A stretch of 64,000 bases of DNA from Xiphydria camelus (lineage: Eukaryota; Arthropoda; Insecta; Hymenoptera; Xiphydriidae), in the NCBI GenBank assembly GCA_963678675.1, contig OY783193.1, positions 29,296,016 through 29,360,015 of the forward strand, read 5' to 3'. Below, in pieces: positions 11,553-22,380 of this stretch. Position numbers and translations under genes: made by a program. Within the stretch, counting starts at the first letter, position 1; every line of letters starts with the position of its first letter. The notes below the pieces were generated by a model that saw only the letters and a list, made by a program, of their open reading frames with translations, did not search any database and was not told the DNA's origin.

Positions 11553-12545
11553 ATGAATGTGATGCGTGAAGATTCAAAAAATGTTGAGTATATTATTCCT
11601 GAAACACCGAACCAAGACGACGATGAGAATAGTAAGATTACTTTAATAACGATACTTTAATACAACGTACATCCGAGCCCCAACGAGTGTGATAAAATTG
11701 TCGAGAATAAAGAAAACGATGGTGCTCACGACGAGTTTCTAAACGATAAAAATGTTGAAATTCCAGAAGATGTTAAACAACAAACTAAGGAAGCAGCCAG
11801 CTGTGTGATACCAGAAGATTTAAAGAATGTTGACTATATAATTCCCGAAACGCCGAACCAAGACGACGATGACAGTGGTAAGGTTACTTTAATACAACGT
11901 ACATCCCAGCCCCAACGAGTGTGATAAAATTGCCGAAAATAAAGAAAACTATTGTGCTCATGACGAGTCTCTAACCGATAAAAATGTTGAAATTCCAGAA
12001 GATGTTAAACAACAAACTAAGGAAGCAGCCAGCTGTGTGATACCAGAAGATTTAAAGAATGTTGACTATATAATTCCCGAAACGCCGAACCAAGACGACG
12101 ATGACAGTGGTAAGGTTACTTTAATACAACGTACATCCGAGCCCCAACGAGTGTGATAAAATTGTCGAGAATAAAGAAAACGATGGTGCTCACGACGAGT
12201 TTCTAACCGATAAAAATGTTGAAATTCCAGAAGATGTTAAACAACAAACTGAAAAAGCAGCCAGCTGTCTGATACCAGAAGATTTAAAGAATGTTGAAAA
12301 TATTATTCCTGAAACACCGAACCAAGACAACGATGAGAATGGTAAGGTTACTTTAATAACGATACTTTACTTAAATACAACATACATCCGAGCCTCGATG
12401 AGTGTGATAAAATTGCCGAGAATAAAGAAAACGATGGTGGTTACGATAAGTCTCTAAGCGATAAAAATGTTGAAATTCCAGAAGATATTGAACAACTAAT
12501 TGAGGAAGCAGCCAACTGTCTGATACCTGAAGATTCAAAGAATCT
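11553..12545 (+). repeat. tandemly amplified coding/intron units of the Crypton gene
   Basis: Units start GTGTGATAAAATTG at 11687, 11919, 12151 and 12402 (periods 232, 232 and 251). Each unit encodes an acidic segment (IPEDVKQQT, YIIPETPNQDDDD) and ends with GGTAAGGTTACTTTAATA and a short stretch with a TGA. These could be tiny introns or simply decayed joins; the phases do not work cleanly, so I cannot say which. The last unit runs openly into the recombinase. Confidence 0.7.
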
Positions 12546-13694
12546 TTACAATAGTGCATATGTAAAATTTATCAAGTGGACAGAGGAAAGAAAAATCAAT
12601 ATCGCAAATGTCAAAACTGACAATACTCGTTTTGAAAAGGTCCTTCTCGGATATCTCCATTATTTAAGTAGATATGTGGTTCCACCGTCGTTATGGTCAA
12701 CTTATTCAATGTTAAAAACAACACTAAATGCTTACCATGACATTGATATAAGTAAATACTCAAATTTGAAGTCTCTCCTCAAACGAAAAATGAAAGGCTA
12801 CGTTCCAAAAGTTTCAAGTGTATTTTCCAATGATGAACTTAAACGATTTTACACAGAAGCCTCTGATGATAAATGGTTAGTCGTAAAGGTAAGGAAATAA
12901 AAAATTTTTGAAATAAGAAAATATTTCTCGTAAAATGCTTAAAATTAATTGTTTTTTTTTCTTATTAATAGGTTGGAATGATTTTTGGAATGTGTGGAGC
13001 TTGTAGGAGGCACGAACTACACAGCATCAAAGTGAACGATGTGCAAAAACATGATTCATCTTTTTTGGTCCAACTCGGTATAACTGAAGAGAATGATAAA
13101 AAAAAGAAAAAGTCTAAAAATAACGAGACACGTCAATTTGCAGTCACTGGAGAATTTTACAGAACCGTTAAAAAATACATTGATTTACGGCCAGCAGATT
13201 TTAAATCCCAAAATTTTTTTATCAAATACCAAAATGGACATTGCTCACGTGCAAACATTGGGATTAACACGATTGGTGGGTGGCCAAAAGATATTGCTAC
13301 GTTTCTCAAACTTCCACATCCAGAGAAATACACAGGTCACGCCTTTCGTCGTTCGTCTGCAACTACGTACGTGAATTCAGGTGCTGACATCACAAATTTA
13401 AAAAGACTTGGAGCTTGGAAAAGCACGACAGTAGCCGAACATTATGTCGCAGAATGTAATTCCCGAAAAAGAAAAGTCTGTGAACAAATTCAAGATGCTA
13501 TATTATCCACAAAAACGACTACAACTGGAAAAAAAAGGCAAACAGTAATAAACGAACCTGTTCCACCTACATCATCTTGTGAAAACGCAAGCTCTTCTAC
13601 TCCTCGTGATTCTTTGAGCAGTAACAGTGGAATAACCTTGACTATTACTAATTGCCCTAATTTTCACATTATATTTAATGATAGAAAACTGTAA
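12403..13694 (+). CDS. Crypton tyrosine recombinase (two exons)
   Basis: Exon a, open from at least 12403 to 12888, gives the helical N-terminal core-binding domain (YVKFIKWTEERKIN..VPPSLWSTYSML). The intron is 12889-12971 (GTAAGG..AATAG), and exon b is 12972-13694. The catalytic domain carries the first Arg in CGACRRHEL, then TGHAFRRSSAT (the H-x-x-R box), then LGAWKSTTVAEHYV (Trp and the nucleophilic Tyr): a full R-H-R-W-Y set. Such enzymes cut and rejoin DNA through a 3'-phosphotyrosine, without target duplications. The tail is basic, then Ser/Thr rich. There is no inactivating change in the catalytic part. The upstream start codon is unresolved; 11553 is a candidate. Related host-domesticated proteins (DUF3504 type) exist, but the repeat context argues for a transposon. 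Confidence 0.85.
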
Positions 13695-13712
13695 ATGAAA
13701 GAAACAACCAGA

Positions 13713-14010
13713 AAATGTATCTATATTTCTTTAAAAATATGCCAAATACTTATGAAGTTAAAAATGTGCCAAATACTTATGTGCAAAATACTTATAAGGA
13801 AGAAAGAAACCTAATTAATAAATGTATCTATATTTCTTTAAAAATATGCCAAATACTTATGAGGTTAAAAATGTGCCAAATACTTACGTGCAAAATACTT
13901 ATAAGGAAACAGAAGAAACCTAATTAATAAATGTATCTATATTTGTTAAAAAATATGTCAAATACTTATAAGGAAATGAAAGAAACATAATAAAAAACGT
14001 ATCTATATTT
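13713..14010 (+). repeat. AT-rich minisatellite after the recombinase gene
   Basis: Two full units of about 107 bp and shorter remnants built on TGTATCTATATTT and TGCCAAATACTTATG; units start near 13713, 13820, 13929 and 13995. Probably 3' untranslated sequence of the Crypton. Confidence 0.8.
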
Positions 14011-14104
14011 GTTTAAAAATGTGCATACAAAAATGTATATATATATATTTGTTATGGTAACATAAGTTTTTATACTTTATAAAATGCTAATGATATTTTT
14101 TTTT

Positions 14105-14332
14105 GCAGATGTGGGGGGGGCTTCGCCCCCCCCCAACCCCCCCGTCAACCCCCCCGCTGACCCCCCGCCCCAAACGTCCCGCCTCAAACCTTGTCAACCT
14201 CGTATTTGGCACTTAGTGACAAAAAATAGAATTCGTCATTCGGGCGTTCGCGCCGTTTGTAACTCGTGTGGTTACCGCACTCGCTTCGCTCGTGCGGCAA
14301 ACTTCACACTCGTTACAAACGGCGCTTCACGC
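14105..14332. repeat. G-run/C-run block and inserted perfect hairpin
   Basis: A run of G followed by long C tracts (14107-14175) can form a G:C stem. At about 14253-14330 lies a hairpin with arms CGCCGTTTGTAAC / GTTACAAACGGCG. The hairpin is absent from the related copy near 61910, where the flanks join directly, so it is a separate insertion or a deleted segment there. Confidence 0.7.
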
Positions 14333-14794
14333 CCTCATAACGAAAATAACTATCCGCGCTAGCACCGCGCGTGTCTAGGAAGTAGTTTTACGAAGTGGCG
14401 TGAGCGATACCTAAGGTGTCAATTCGGAAGATTATTTATGATTATTTCTCATCACTTCTACAAATTATTCACTACTAATTCAAAACTTTACGATTTTAAG
14501 GTTACATGAAACGTTTCGATCTCCCGAGTTGACAGCTATTAGAAGAGCAGTTGACACTTTTCGTTCTTATGCAGCGCACTCGTCTGAAGCCCACTCTAAC
14601 TGTACCATAAATACTGCCGAAGTCAAGAATTCAGGTCGCAGCTCACCTGCGCGGTTGGCCATAGGACATGCGGTATTGGGACCGTGCAACTGGTTGGAGG
14701 GGATACGGCGAACGATCGTGCGTAACTAGTGGTGAAGTCTAGAAGTTAGTAGGCACGTCTCTCCATATAATATCAAGTGTCTAATTGTTTAAAC

Positions 14795-16600
14795 ATGGGA
14801 ATGCGCAAATACTGTGTTGTTAGTTGTCAAAATACTTCAAGAAACAACAAGTATAAATTCTATTATTTCCCAAGAGCTCAGCATAAGTTGATTGAAAGGG
14901 AGAAGTGGATTGCCATCGTAAGAAAGCAGAAGTAAGTATCATAACCTCAATTGTTCATTCGAAAAATATATACACGATAAATCATTTAAAATGATTATTA
15001 AGTTTTATTAAAATAAAGAGTAACAGTTAATTCTTTACATTTTAGTGGATATGAATGCAGGTGGGATCCCAAACCATTAGATACAATCTGCAGTTCTCAT
15101 TTTATCGGAGATAAAAAGGGAGACGAAGAACTGAGTCCCAATTATATACCAACGAAGTTTATTTCAACTAATCCTGGACAAACCTTGAATGAAACTGCAG
15201 CTCTAAAAAGGTAATTATTCTATTCTTATTATTAAACCCAAACTAATACAGTTAAATGTAACAATTGACAAATAATTTCAGACACCAGCGTTTCCTAAAG
15301 CGTAGACTACCGAAAGGATTGTCAGTGGTGACTGCAAGTAATATCAACTCCGATAGTGATGCAAATGCCGAGGTTCCAATGGATTCCACTACGAAAAGAG
15401 AAGAAAATTCAGCGAATGAAGATAAGAGTAAAATAGCGATGGATGATAGCGATAGCGATGAGTTCATATTTGATTTGTGTGGTAAACGTGATCAAGAGTG
15501 TCAAGTAGATATTTTTGTTCCTTGCGATAGATTTGAAAAACTGTTATGTTGCAATAGATTTAGCTTTGGATCTAACACCTGTGAAGCTGAAACTCAAACT
15601 GAGATAAATATGCCAACTGGTACAATAGAAATAAATTGTTCGAGGAAATTCAAAAATAAAAGGTGTGGCACACTGCAAAAAGATTATGTCGATACGGGAG
15701 TTGGATCTGATTCTGTATACAATGAATTTGATGATGGAATTAATTTCCAAGGATTAGTTGAAAACGATGAACAACTGACAGATCTTGCTGGGGTGTCATT
15801 TGATATTTTCAACTTTTTGATGGAGAAACTGACTGTGTCAGAAAAAATCCAAATTCCAAAAAATATTAGGCTGTTTATTTTTCTTTTCAAAATGAAAACT
15901 GCTTTAACATTCGCAGCGATTAGCGCAATATTCTATATTCATAGAACAACAGTTTCCAGGATCTTTTATTCAACTTTGGAAAGTCTAACTCAAGCGACTG
16001 CAACTTTAGTATTTTGGCCAGACAAATCAAGTGTTCGAGCAACAATGCCTGATTCCTTCAAGCCACAGTACAGTGATACTCGAGTCATCATTGACTGTAC
16101 CGAGTTCAAAATAGATATTCCTTCTACATTGGATGATCGAGTTTTTTGTTATTCTCACTATAAGAAGGGGTTTACTATTAAAGTGTTGATTGGTATTACT
16201 CCTGGTGGTTTTATCTGTTTTAAGTCTCCTGCAGCCGGTGGCCGAAAAAGTGATTCTCAAATAACAATCGAATCTGGTTTCATTGATTATTTAGAAGAAG
16301 GAGATACAGTGTGTACTAGCAGATAAAGGATTCCCAGAAATTAAAAATATTATTGACAGTCAAGGTAAAAAAGGGATTGTGATTATGCCATCATTTTTAG
16401 AAAAAAAAAAGAATTTTCACGAGAAGAAACTAGGGACACTCTTATACTGTGACTAGAGTTAGAATTCACGTGGAAAGGATAATGCAACGTTTGAGGACTT
16501 ACCATATTTTAAATAAAATACCAGAACATTTATTCGATCATGTTGACAGTATTATACATATGTGCTGTGTACTTGTAAATCTACAACCGCCAATATTTGC
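14795..16600 (+). pseudogene. THAP-DDE transposase gene, frameshifted
   Basis: Exon 1 is 14795-14931 (ATG in AAACATGG; MGMRKYCVVSC begins the C2CH THAP finger). Exon 2 is 15046-15210 (ICSSHF closes the finger). Exon 3 starts 15282. All junctions are GT..AG and in phase. Exon 3 gives an acidic linker, LTDLAGVSFDIFNFLM, then the DDE core: DTRVIIDCTEFKI (first Asp), GGRKSDSQIT and, after a lesion, LADKGFPEI (second Asp) and VRIHVERIMQRL (Glu). A 4-base insertion near 16312 and further shifts near 16400-16450 break the frame. The protein would bind the TIRs through the THAP finger and cut DNA. As it stands it is inactive. Confidence 0.85.
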
Positions 16601-16635
16601 ATCAACGTAGTGAAACATATGTTCAGGAATTTTAT

Positions 16636-17210
16636 TCAAAATCTCTGATGAGTTCTTAAACGCTGCATGATTCTTTCGACGTGTATTCTAACTTTTGCAG
16701 TAGAATAAGTTTGTTCAGTTTTCTCTTTGGAAAAGTGAAAGTTCTTTTCCAAAAAAGGTGGCATAACTAGAATAACCTTTTTCCCTGCGCTGTCGAGTGT
16801 GGTTTTTATTTCTGGAAATCCTTTATCCGCCAAAACTGTATCGCCGTCCTGTAACAAGTCTATGAAACCGGACTCAATTGTTATCTGTGAGTCACTTTTT
16901 CTACCGCCCTTATTTTTTATAATGTGAGTAACAATACACACGATCATCAACAGCAGAAGGAACGTCAATTCTGAACTCAGCGCAGTCGATAATCACTCGA
17001 GTATCAGCATATTGGGCCTTGAAACAATCAGGCATTGTTGCATTTCCAAAAGTGAATAAAAAATTAGGAAATGAAAATGATCAAATGATACACCAGTAAG
17101 ATCTATGAGCTGTTCATCGTTTGTAACTGATCCGTGAAAATGAATTCCTCTATCTTTACATTCAGCCACCGCTGAATCATTTCCAAATGCCACATCTAAA
17201 GTAACTTTCT
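16636..17210 (-). pseudogene. second, diverged THAP-element transposase, inverted
   Basis: The - strand reads VTNDEQLIDLTGVSFDHFHF, then the DTRVIIDC core in a shifted frame near 16990, then GGRKSDSQITIES, LADKGFPEI, SAGKKVILVMPPFLEKN and KVRIHVERIMQRLRT. This is clearly homologous to, but not a copy of, the + strand gene: many residues differ. It lacks the THAP part and has several frame breaks. It lies tail to tail with the + strand gene inside the same terminal repeats. Confidence 0.85.
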
Positions 17211-17837
17211 GCGCTGTGCCGCATCCTTCTATTTGCTTATTGTAATTCTATACCTACATATAAATAATTGTTATAAAATACACCACCGTCTCACGTCACG
17301 ATCTGCATAGCAGCGCATAACTTGTACAGATTCCAATAAAATGTTTTATACAAATTTGTGTTTATTAGTTGAAACATGTCTTATTATGCGTCAAAAACCC
17401 CGGCACTGTAGGTTTGATAGTTTTCGTAAAATTAATTCCTAAAAATTACATTAAAAACAAGCGTCTAGACAGTAATACCCCCTTAATCCGTTATTGCATA
17501 ACACGGTAAAATTGTATCCAAGGTATCTGCTGGGTAAATGTAACTCGTTCACTGCCAGCCACTACCGCTACCGAGTTAAAGTACATTATATGGCAGTCAA
17601 CGTATCTGAAGGTGAATAAACCGGCCCTAAATGTTGTACTTACTGTTTATTGCAATTCTATACATATAAATAATTGCTATAAAATACACCTGATGAAAAA
17701 CATTCATATTGTTGTTCACTAATTGGTTTTGCCGAGGATTTCTATATTCTTATCGTATTTGGTACTGTATAAAAGTGCCTATTTTTCGCCGATTACTGCC
17801 ACCAGGTGTCACTGTACGGATGTTGCACGGTCCCAAT

Positions 17838-18133
17838 ACAAGCTTCACATAATTGATTTTCAGAATTTTCGGAATTTACTGTCTCTTTTAATGATGTATC
17901 ATTTATTAAATTATTTTTCTTCATTGATAATAATTTTGATTTTTCAATGTGGCCGAGACGTTCGTGCCAAAGCCTGTATGTATCTTTCGACGTGTTTTTA
18001 CTTTCACTCGTTTGATTACATACGTGCTTATTTAAATTAAATATGATACTTGACAGTTTATTTCTCGTCTTACCAGTCATGACCATTTTGTCTTCCTTCG
18101 TTACTATGATATCTCCAGTGTGCTTATAGTCGG
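17838..18133 (-). pseudogene. copia GAG-pre-integrase segment
   Basis: Frame from 18133 leftwards carries the pre-integrase signature YRLWHERLGHIEKSKLLSM and the start of the HHCC zinc finger (C..CEAC). It is cut by the THAP transposon at 17835. It joins gag-protease upstream (beyond 20954) and integrase downstream (below 10762). Confidence 0.85.
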
Positions 18134-18792
18134 AGAGCTGGCGTACAAAATGTGCAAGAGTTTTCTCCTATCTGGTACAATTCTAGTGAATTACAATTGG
18201 GCTGTAAAACGTCACTGTACAGTTAGCCGGTCTGGTTTTGGGACACCTGGCGTTCGCGCGCCACCAAAGGTGTCAGAATAATTAGCTTCGTGCAACTGTT
18301 TTCTACTAGCTCCAAATTAATTTATAATTAGTTTATGCAATAAAAAACTCAAAACAAACAGTCAGCCAGCAAAAGAGTGGGACACGGCCAGTCAGCATTA
18401 CTGTAAAGTTGTAGAAAAAATTAAGTTCATGCAAGTGTTTTCTCCAAACTCAAATTTTTCAATATGTTAATTCATTCAATAACAACTATAAATCAACCAG
18501 TCAGACCTCATTTATATAGAACCCACACAGTCAGCAGTTCAGAGAAGTTGCGATAATAAGTACGCGCGACTTCTCAAAAACAATCATCCGCGCAAGGGAT
18601 GACCCTTGCTCTAAAACAAGAGACTACGTAGTTAAGGCATCTGGCGACCAACTGTATCTCGAGCGAAGCGGAGAACAATGAATAAAGAATCTTTGCCAGC
18701 ACTGCTGTAGAGAAAGAAACGTTTCCTCAGTTTTTCTCGGGCCAGGGCGGATTCGAGGTGTAAGGCTCTGGTGCATGTATTTGTGTGTTAGT

Positions 18793-19852
18793 TGGGGGGT
18801 CATTCCATACCAAATCGGACACTTTTTGGAGTAACATTTCGGATTTTGCTCAAATTTGGATATATTGTAGTCTTTATCGATGTTTAACCGTATCTCGAAG
18901 GATTTTTCAAAATGTTGAAAATTGTTGATTTTACAGCCACTTGAAAAATAACGCTGCTTTTTTTTCATTAAATTATAATTATCAAACCGGTGGTCGGCTG
19001 AGAATAATCTTTTGGATACTAAAAGTGAAAGAGTTGAAAAACCAGAGAAAAATTGCATCGATCAAAAAAAAAATTTTTTTAATAATTTTATTTGCACTTG
19101 ATTTAAACAAATGACGTATTTTCATAGCTGGCCACTTTTTAAAAATCTGAAAAAAAGCAAGCATATACTTTGATATCCTCTCTTTAACGACAAACAAACA
19201 AAAATAACGACACTTTAAAATTGACGACACAAAAATTAATTGAAGTTGACGCCGCGTCGGAATTGGCACGTCGGCCCCGCCGCTAGCCACCGGTCGGTGG
19301 GTTCGACTGGCTTGGCGACACGCTAGCGGCGGGGCCGACGCGGCGGGGCCGACGCGGCGAGGCCGACGCGGCGAGGCCGACGCGGCGTCAACTTCAATTA
19401 ATTTTTGTGTCGTCAATTTTAAAGTGTCGTTATTTTTGTTTGTTTGTCGTTAAAGAGAGGATATCAAAGTATATGCTTGCTTTTTTTCAGATTTTTAAAA
19501 AGTGGCCAGCTACGAAAATACGTCATTTGTTTAAATCAATTGCAAATAAAATTATTAAAAAAATTTTTTTTTTAATCGATGCAATTTTTCTCTGGTTTTT
19601 CAACTCTTTCACCTTTAGTATCCAAAAGATTATTCTCCGCCGACAACCGGTTTGATAATTATAATTTAATGAAAAAAAAGCAGCGTTATTCTTCAAGTGG
19701 CTGTAAAATCAACAATTTTCAAAATTTTGAAAAATCCTTCGAGATGCGGTTAAACATCGACAAAGACTACAATATATCCAAATTTGAGCAAAATCCGAAA
19801 TGTTACTCCAAAAAGTGTCCGATTTGGTATGGAATGACCCTGGGGAGAAACG
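18793..19852. mobile_element. large palindrome with GC-rich centre
   Basis: GGGGTCATTCCATACCAAAT at 18793 mirrors the sequence ending GGTATGGAATGACCC near 19850. The arms, about 450 bp, are over 95% identical (for example TCTTTAACGACAAACAAAC). The centre (19245-19385) is a GC-rich minisatellite of GGGGCCGACGCGGC units. Long open frames on both strands (144, 144, 100, 122 codons) are by-products of the palindrome, not genes. Confidence 0.8.
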
Positions 19853-19912
19853 AATTAAAATCTTCGGTACGCGACAGATGACACTACATTCGTGCGTTGT
19901 GAAGCAAATATT

Positions 19913-20174
19913 ATGGAGAAATGTGTGGTTCATTGTGTATTTTGTTTGAAAAAAAGGAGACAATATACTGCCCTTAACAGAAAGTAGTATTGCAAAATGC
20001 CAATCATTTTTAAAAATTCGTCGGGACAATAGTTTATCGTTTAATAATGTAGTGCTGCCATCAGTTCCCAATGACATCGATGGTTATCATGTGCCATGTT
20101 ATAGAAAATTTACGGCTTTGAGCAAGAAAGTGAGAGAAGTCCTGCGGGATAGAATTAATATATCTGAAAAGAGG
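19913..20174 (+). pseudogene. first-exon fragment of an unidentified transposon protein
   Basis: An ATG at 19913 opens MEKCVVHCVFCLKKRRQY, a Cys/His-rich start. A one-base shift near 19975 leads into TESSIAKCQSFLKIRRD.. and GYHVPCYRKFTALSKK, ending at a good donor (AAGAG|GTAAGT). The paired C..C and H..C spacing looks like a small zinc-binding domain. I do not recognise the parent gene. It probably belonged to the autonomous relative of the surrounding foldback. Confidence 0.45.
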
Positions 20175-20953
20175 TAAGTCAATTAGACTCTATATTATTA
20201 ATACACTTTCCTGGCGGGGCCCGCAATTATTTTTTTGCTGTTGTCAAAATCATTGAAGCGATTTCTATATTATTTGAGTATATTTACCATAAAATTGAAA
20301 TTTGAATAAAAGAAATAATAAAAGAAAATTGAATAGTTGTTATCCCTCTTCTTTCATTACACCTTCCTTCATTACTTTTGGTGTAATCATTGTTTATGTC
20401 TTGATTGTAATCGTTAATTTTCATTTTGTTTAAATTATCATATTTTTTATGATGTTTTTTGGATATGAGTACAGTATTTCCAGTAAAATTATGATTCTTA
20501 TGATTGTTATTGAGAAGTCGCGCGTACTTATTATCGCAACTTCTCTGAACTGCTGACTGAGTGGGTTCTATATAAATGAGGTCTGACTGATTGATTTATA
20601 GTTGTTATTGAATTAATTAACATATTTAAAATTTTGAGTTTGGAGAAAACACTTGCATGAACTTAATTTTTTCTACAACTTTACAGTAATGCTGACTGGC
20701 CGTGTCCCACTCTTTTGCTGGCTGACTGTTTGTTTTGAGTTTTTTATTGCATAAACTAATTATAAATTAATTTGGAGCTAGTAGAAAACAGTTGCACGAA
20801 GCTAATTATTCTGACACCTTTGGTGGCGCGCGAACGCCAGGTGTCCCAAAACCAGACCGGCTAACTGTACAGTGACGTTTTACAGCCCAATTGTAATTCA
20901 CTAGAATTGTACCAGATAGGAGAAAACTCTTGCACATTTTGTACGCCAGCTCT

Positions 20954-22237
20954 TGGACTATTAAAGGTAGTGTCCATCCCTGCATCCTGCATCTGTGGTA
21001 CGGATAGAATGTTGTATGGAACGTCCGGTGTGTACAGTACTTCCTTCAGTTCCGCTAGGACTCCCATGTTGGTGATTATTTTTATTGTTCCCCTTTTGTA
21101 CGCCTTCACAGTGACTTCCTTCTTAGCAATGGACACATACATTGGTTCACTCAGGTTTATCACTGTTGTAAAAATGTCTAATTTATTTACCAAGAGATCA
21201 GTGGCTCCAGAATCCACCAAAAATACCACTTTATTTGGATCATCTTGATCAGTATTTAAAACTTGTAATGAACCAACATAACTGACAAATGCCAAATGCT
21301 CACTGTCTCGAAGTTGAATGGTTTGAATGGTTCTTTGGCGATCTTCGGTATTCGAATTTTGTCCTGAGTTTTTATAAAAACAGTTTTGTGAATCATGGTT
21401 TCGTCTGCCACAATATTCACATTTCTTGAAGTTCCATTTGTTGTATTGTCCTCGACTTTGGTTTGAATGTTTGAACGGAGTGTTTGCAGATTTATTGAAT
21501 TGACCATATCCATGTTGTTGAGCTTGTCCATATGGTTGACCATACTTTGGTTTGAATTTCTGATTATTTTTCCATTTTCCTTTGCCGTTATTATTCTTCT
21601 TCGATTTATTCTGCTGTGATTTCTGTGTGACCTCTACGTGCAGGACTTTGCTGTTTGAGTCGCTTCCTTCATTTTTTAATTTTAGTTCGTTGTCCAAAAG
21701 CTGTTCTTTCACAAATTCAAGAGTCATTGCCTGTGTATTCACTGCTTGAATTGCTGTACTGATCGCATCATATGAAGTTGGTAATGACATTAATAGTCTC
21801 GCAATTTTATTTGCTTCTTTTAATTCTCCACCAGCTGCTTCTAATTCGACCACCATTTCATCAAATATGATAAAATGCTTGGAAAGGGCCATATCACTTT
21901 TAAACTTGAGAGCTAACAATTTTTTCTCCATTGTGGTCTGTGTTGCCATGCTTGTACGTTCATAAATCGAGTCCATCTTTTTAAATATATCACGAGCACT
22001 ATTCTCTTTTGTAGCTAATCTCACCATAGAATCACTCAGACACTCGATAATTAATGCTTTTGCATATCTATTGCACTTTTTCCAATCATCCGTGATAACA
22101 GCGGGAGGATCATCATCGATAACGTGAAGAACTTCTTCCTTTTCCATCAATGTACGCACTCGCAATTTCCATATTGCGTATTTGTCACCACTAAATGGTT
22201 TAATGTTCCGTTTATTTTTCTTTTCTTCCTCACTCAT
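20954..22237 (-). pseudogene. copia gag and protease
   Basis: Begins at the ATG at 22237. The first 200 residues are an alpha-helical copia Gag (the gag-polypeptide of LTR copia-type family). A basic Q/N/K-rich linker follows, then the zinc knuckle CEYCGRRNHDSQNC (about residue 270), then the aspartic protease motif VDSGATDLLV (about residue 340). Reading continues past 20954 only by running into the foldback arm. This is the best preserved part of the element, with no stop before the insertion. Gag would package the RNA and the protease would process the polyprotein. Confidence 0.9.
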
Positions 22238-22364
22238 CTTGTCACAGTAATTTTATTTGCACTGAAGTGTCCATAGACTTACAATTATTTATTTAAATGG
22301 TTTCTTAATTAAATTAAAAACAAGAACACGATGATCAGTCCATTAAAATATAACTTTACACGTT

Positions 22365-22380
22365 GGCTGGGCCCATAACC
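22365..22380 (-). promoter_or_regulatory. copia primer binding site (initiator-Met tRNA half)
   Basis: Immediately inside the 5' LTR the - strand reads GGTTATGGGCCCAG, complementary to the anticodon-loop part of initiator tRNA-Met. Priming by an internal fragment of that tRNA is the known copia arrangement. Confidence 0.8.

Larger units (their letters stand above)
11255..14352 (+). mobile_element. Crypton (tyrosine-recombinase transposon)
   Basis: Limits are inferred by comparison with a deletion derivative at about 61085-61935, which shares the 5' block (TGCGCAGTGCGTGAAATAAC, 11257-11515) and the 3' block (long G-run/C-run then GAATTCGTCATT, 14105-14352) but not the surrounding foldback arms. 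Between them lie an acidic repeat region, a tyrosine recombinase gene, an AT-rich minisatellite and a G/C-run tail. No terminal inverted repeats belong to it, as expected for Cryptons. Confidence 0.7.
10763..14676. mobile_element. foldback element with Crypton inside
   Basis: Left arm 10763-11025 and right arm 14412-14676 are about 95% identical inverted copies (ACCGCATGTCCTATGGCCAA at the left tip; CGGCAGTATTTATGGTAC, GTGCGCTGCATAAGAACG, AATTAGTAGTGAATAATTTG inside). The region 11030-11130 holds a further small palindrome of the same family (CATCGGGAAATCAGACG..). Arms belong to the CCGTATGTCC family of 4568-4990. It sits in the copia integrase zinc-finger codons, and the interior was later occupied by the Crypton. 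Confidence 0.85.
14677..17835. mobile_element. THAP-domain DNA transposon (ISL2EU-like)
   Basis: Termini TGGGACCGTGCAAC (14677) and GTTGCACGGTCCCA (ending 17835) are perfect inverted repeats flanked by AT (14675-14676 and 17836-17837), a 2 bp duplication. Inside is a gene with an N-terminal THAP zinc finger and a DDE_Tnp_4-type (PIF/Harbinger-related) transposase, the architecture of ISL2EU elements. One end abuts the foldback at 14676 and the other lies in copia sequence. Confidence 0.85.
18134..20953. mobile_element. foldback element inserted in copia, with nested palindrome
   Basis: Arms of about 440 bp: 18134-18578 (AGAGCTGGCGTACAAAATG at the tip) is mirrored by 20512-20953. They share CAATTGTAATTCACTAGAAT, GGTGTCCCAAAACCAG, CAGTCAGCATTACTGT and AAGTACGCGCGACTTCTC with complements. 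The element interrupts the copia frame between protease and pre-integrase. The centre holds another palindrome and an exon fragment. No target duplication is obvious. Confidence 0.85.

Noticed and set aside
18624..20077. Several open frames of 100-144 codons on both strands
   Set aside because: They mirror each other across the palindrome and lack domains; they are low-stop by-products of AT-rich inverted repeats.
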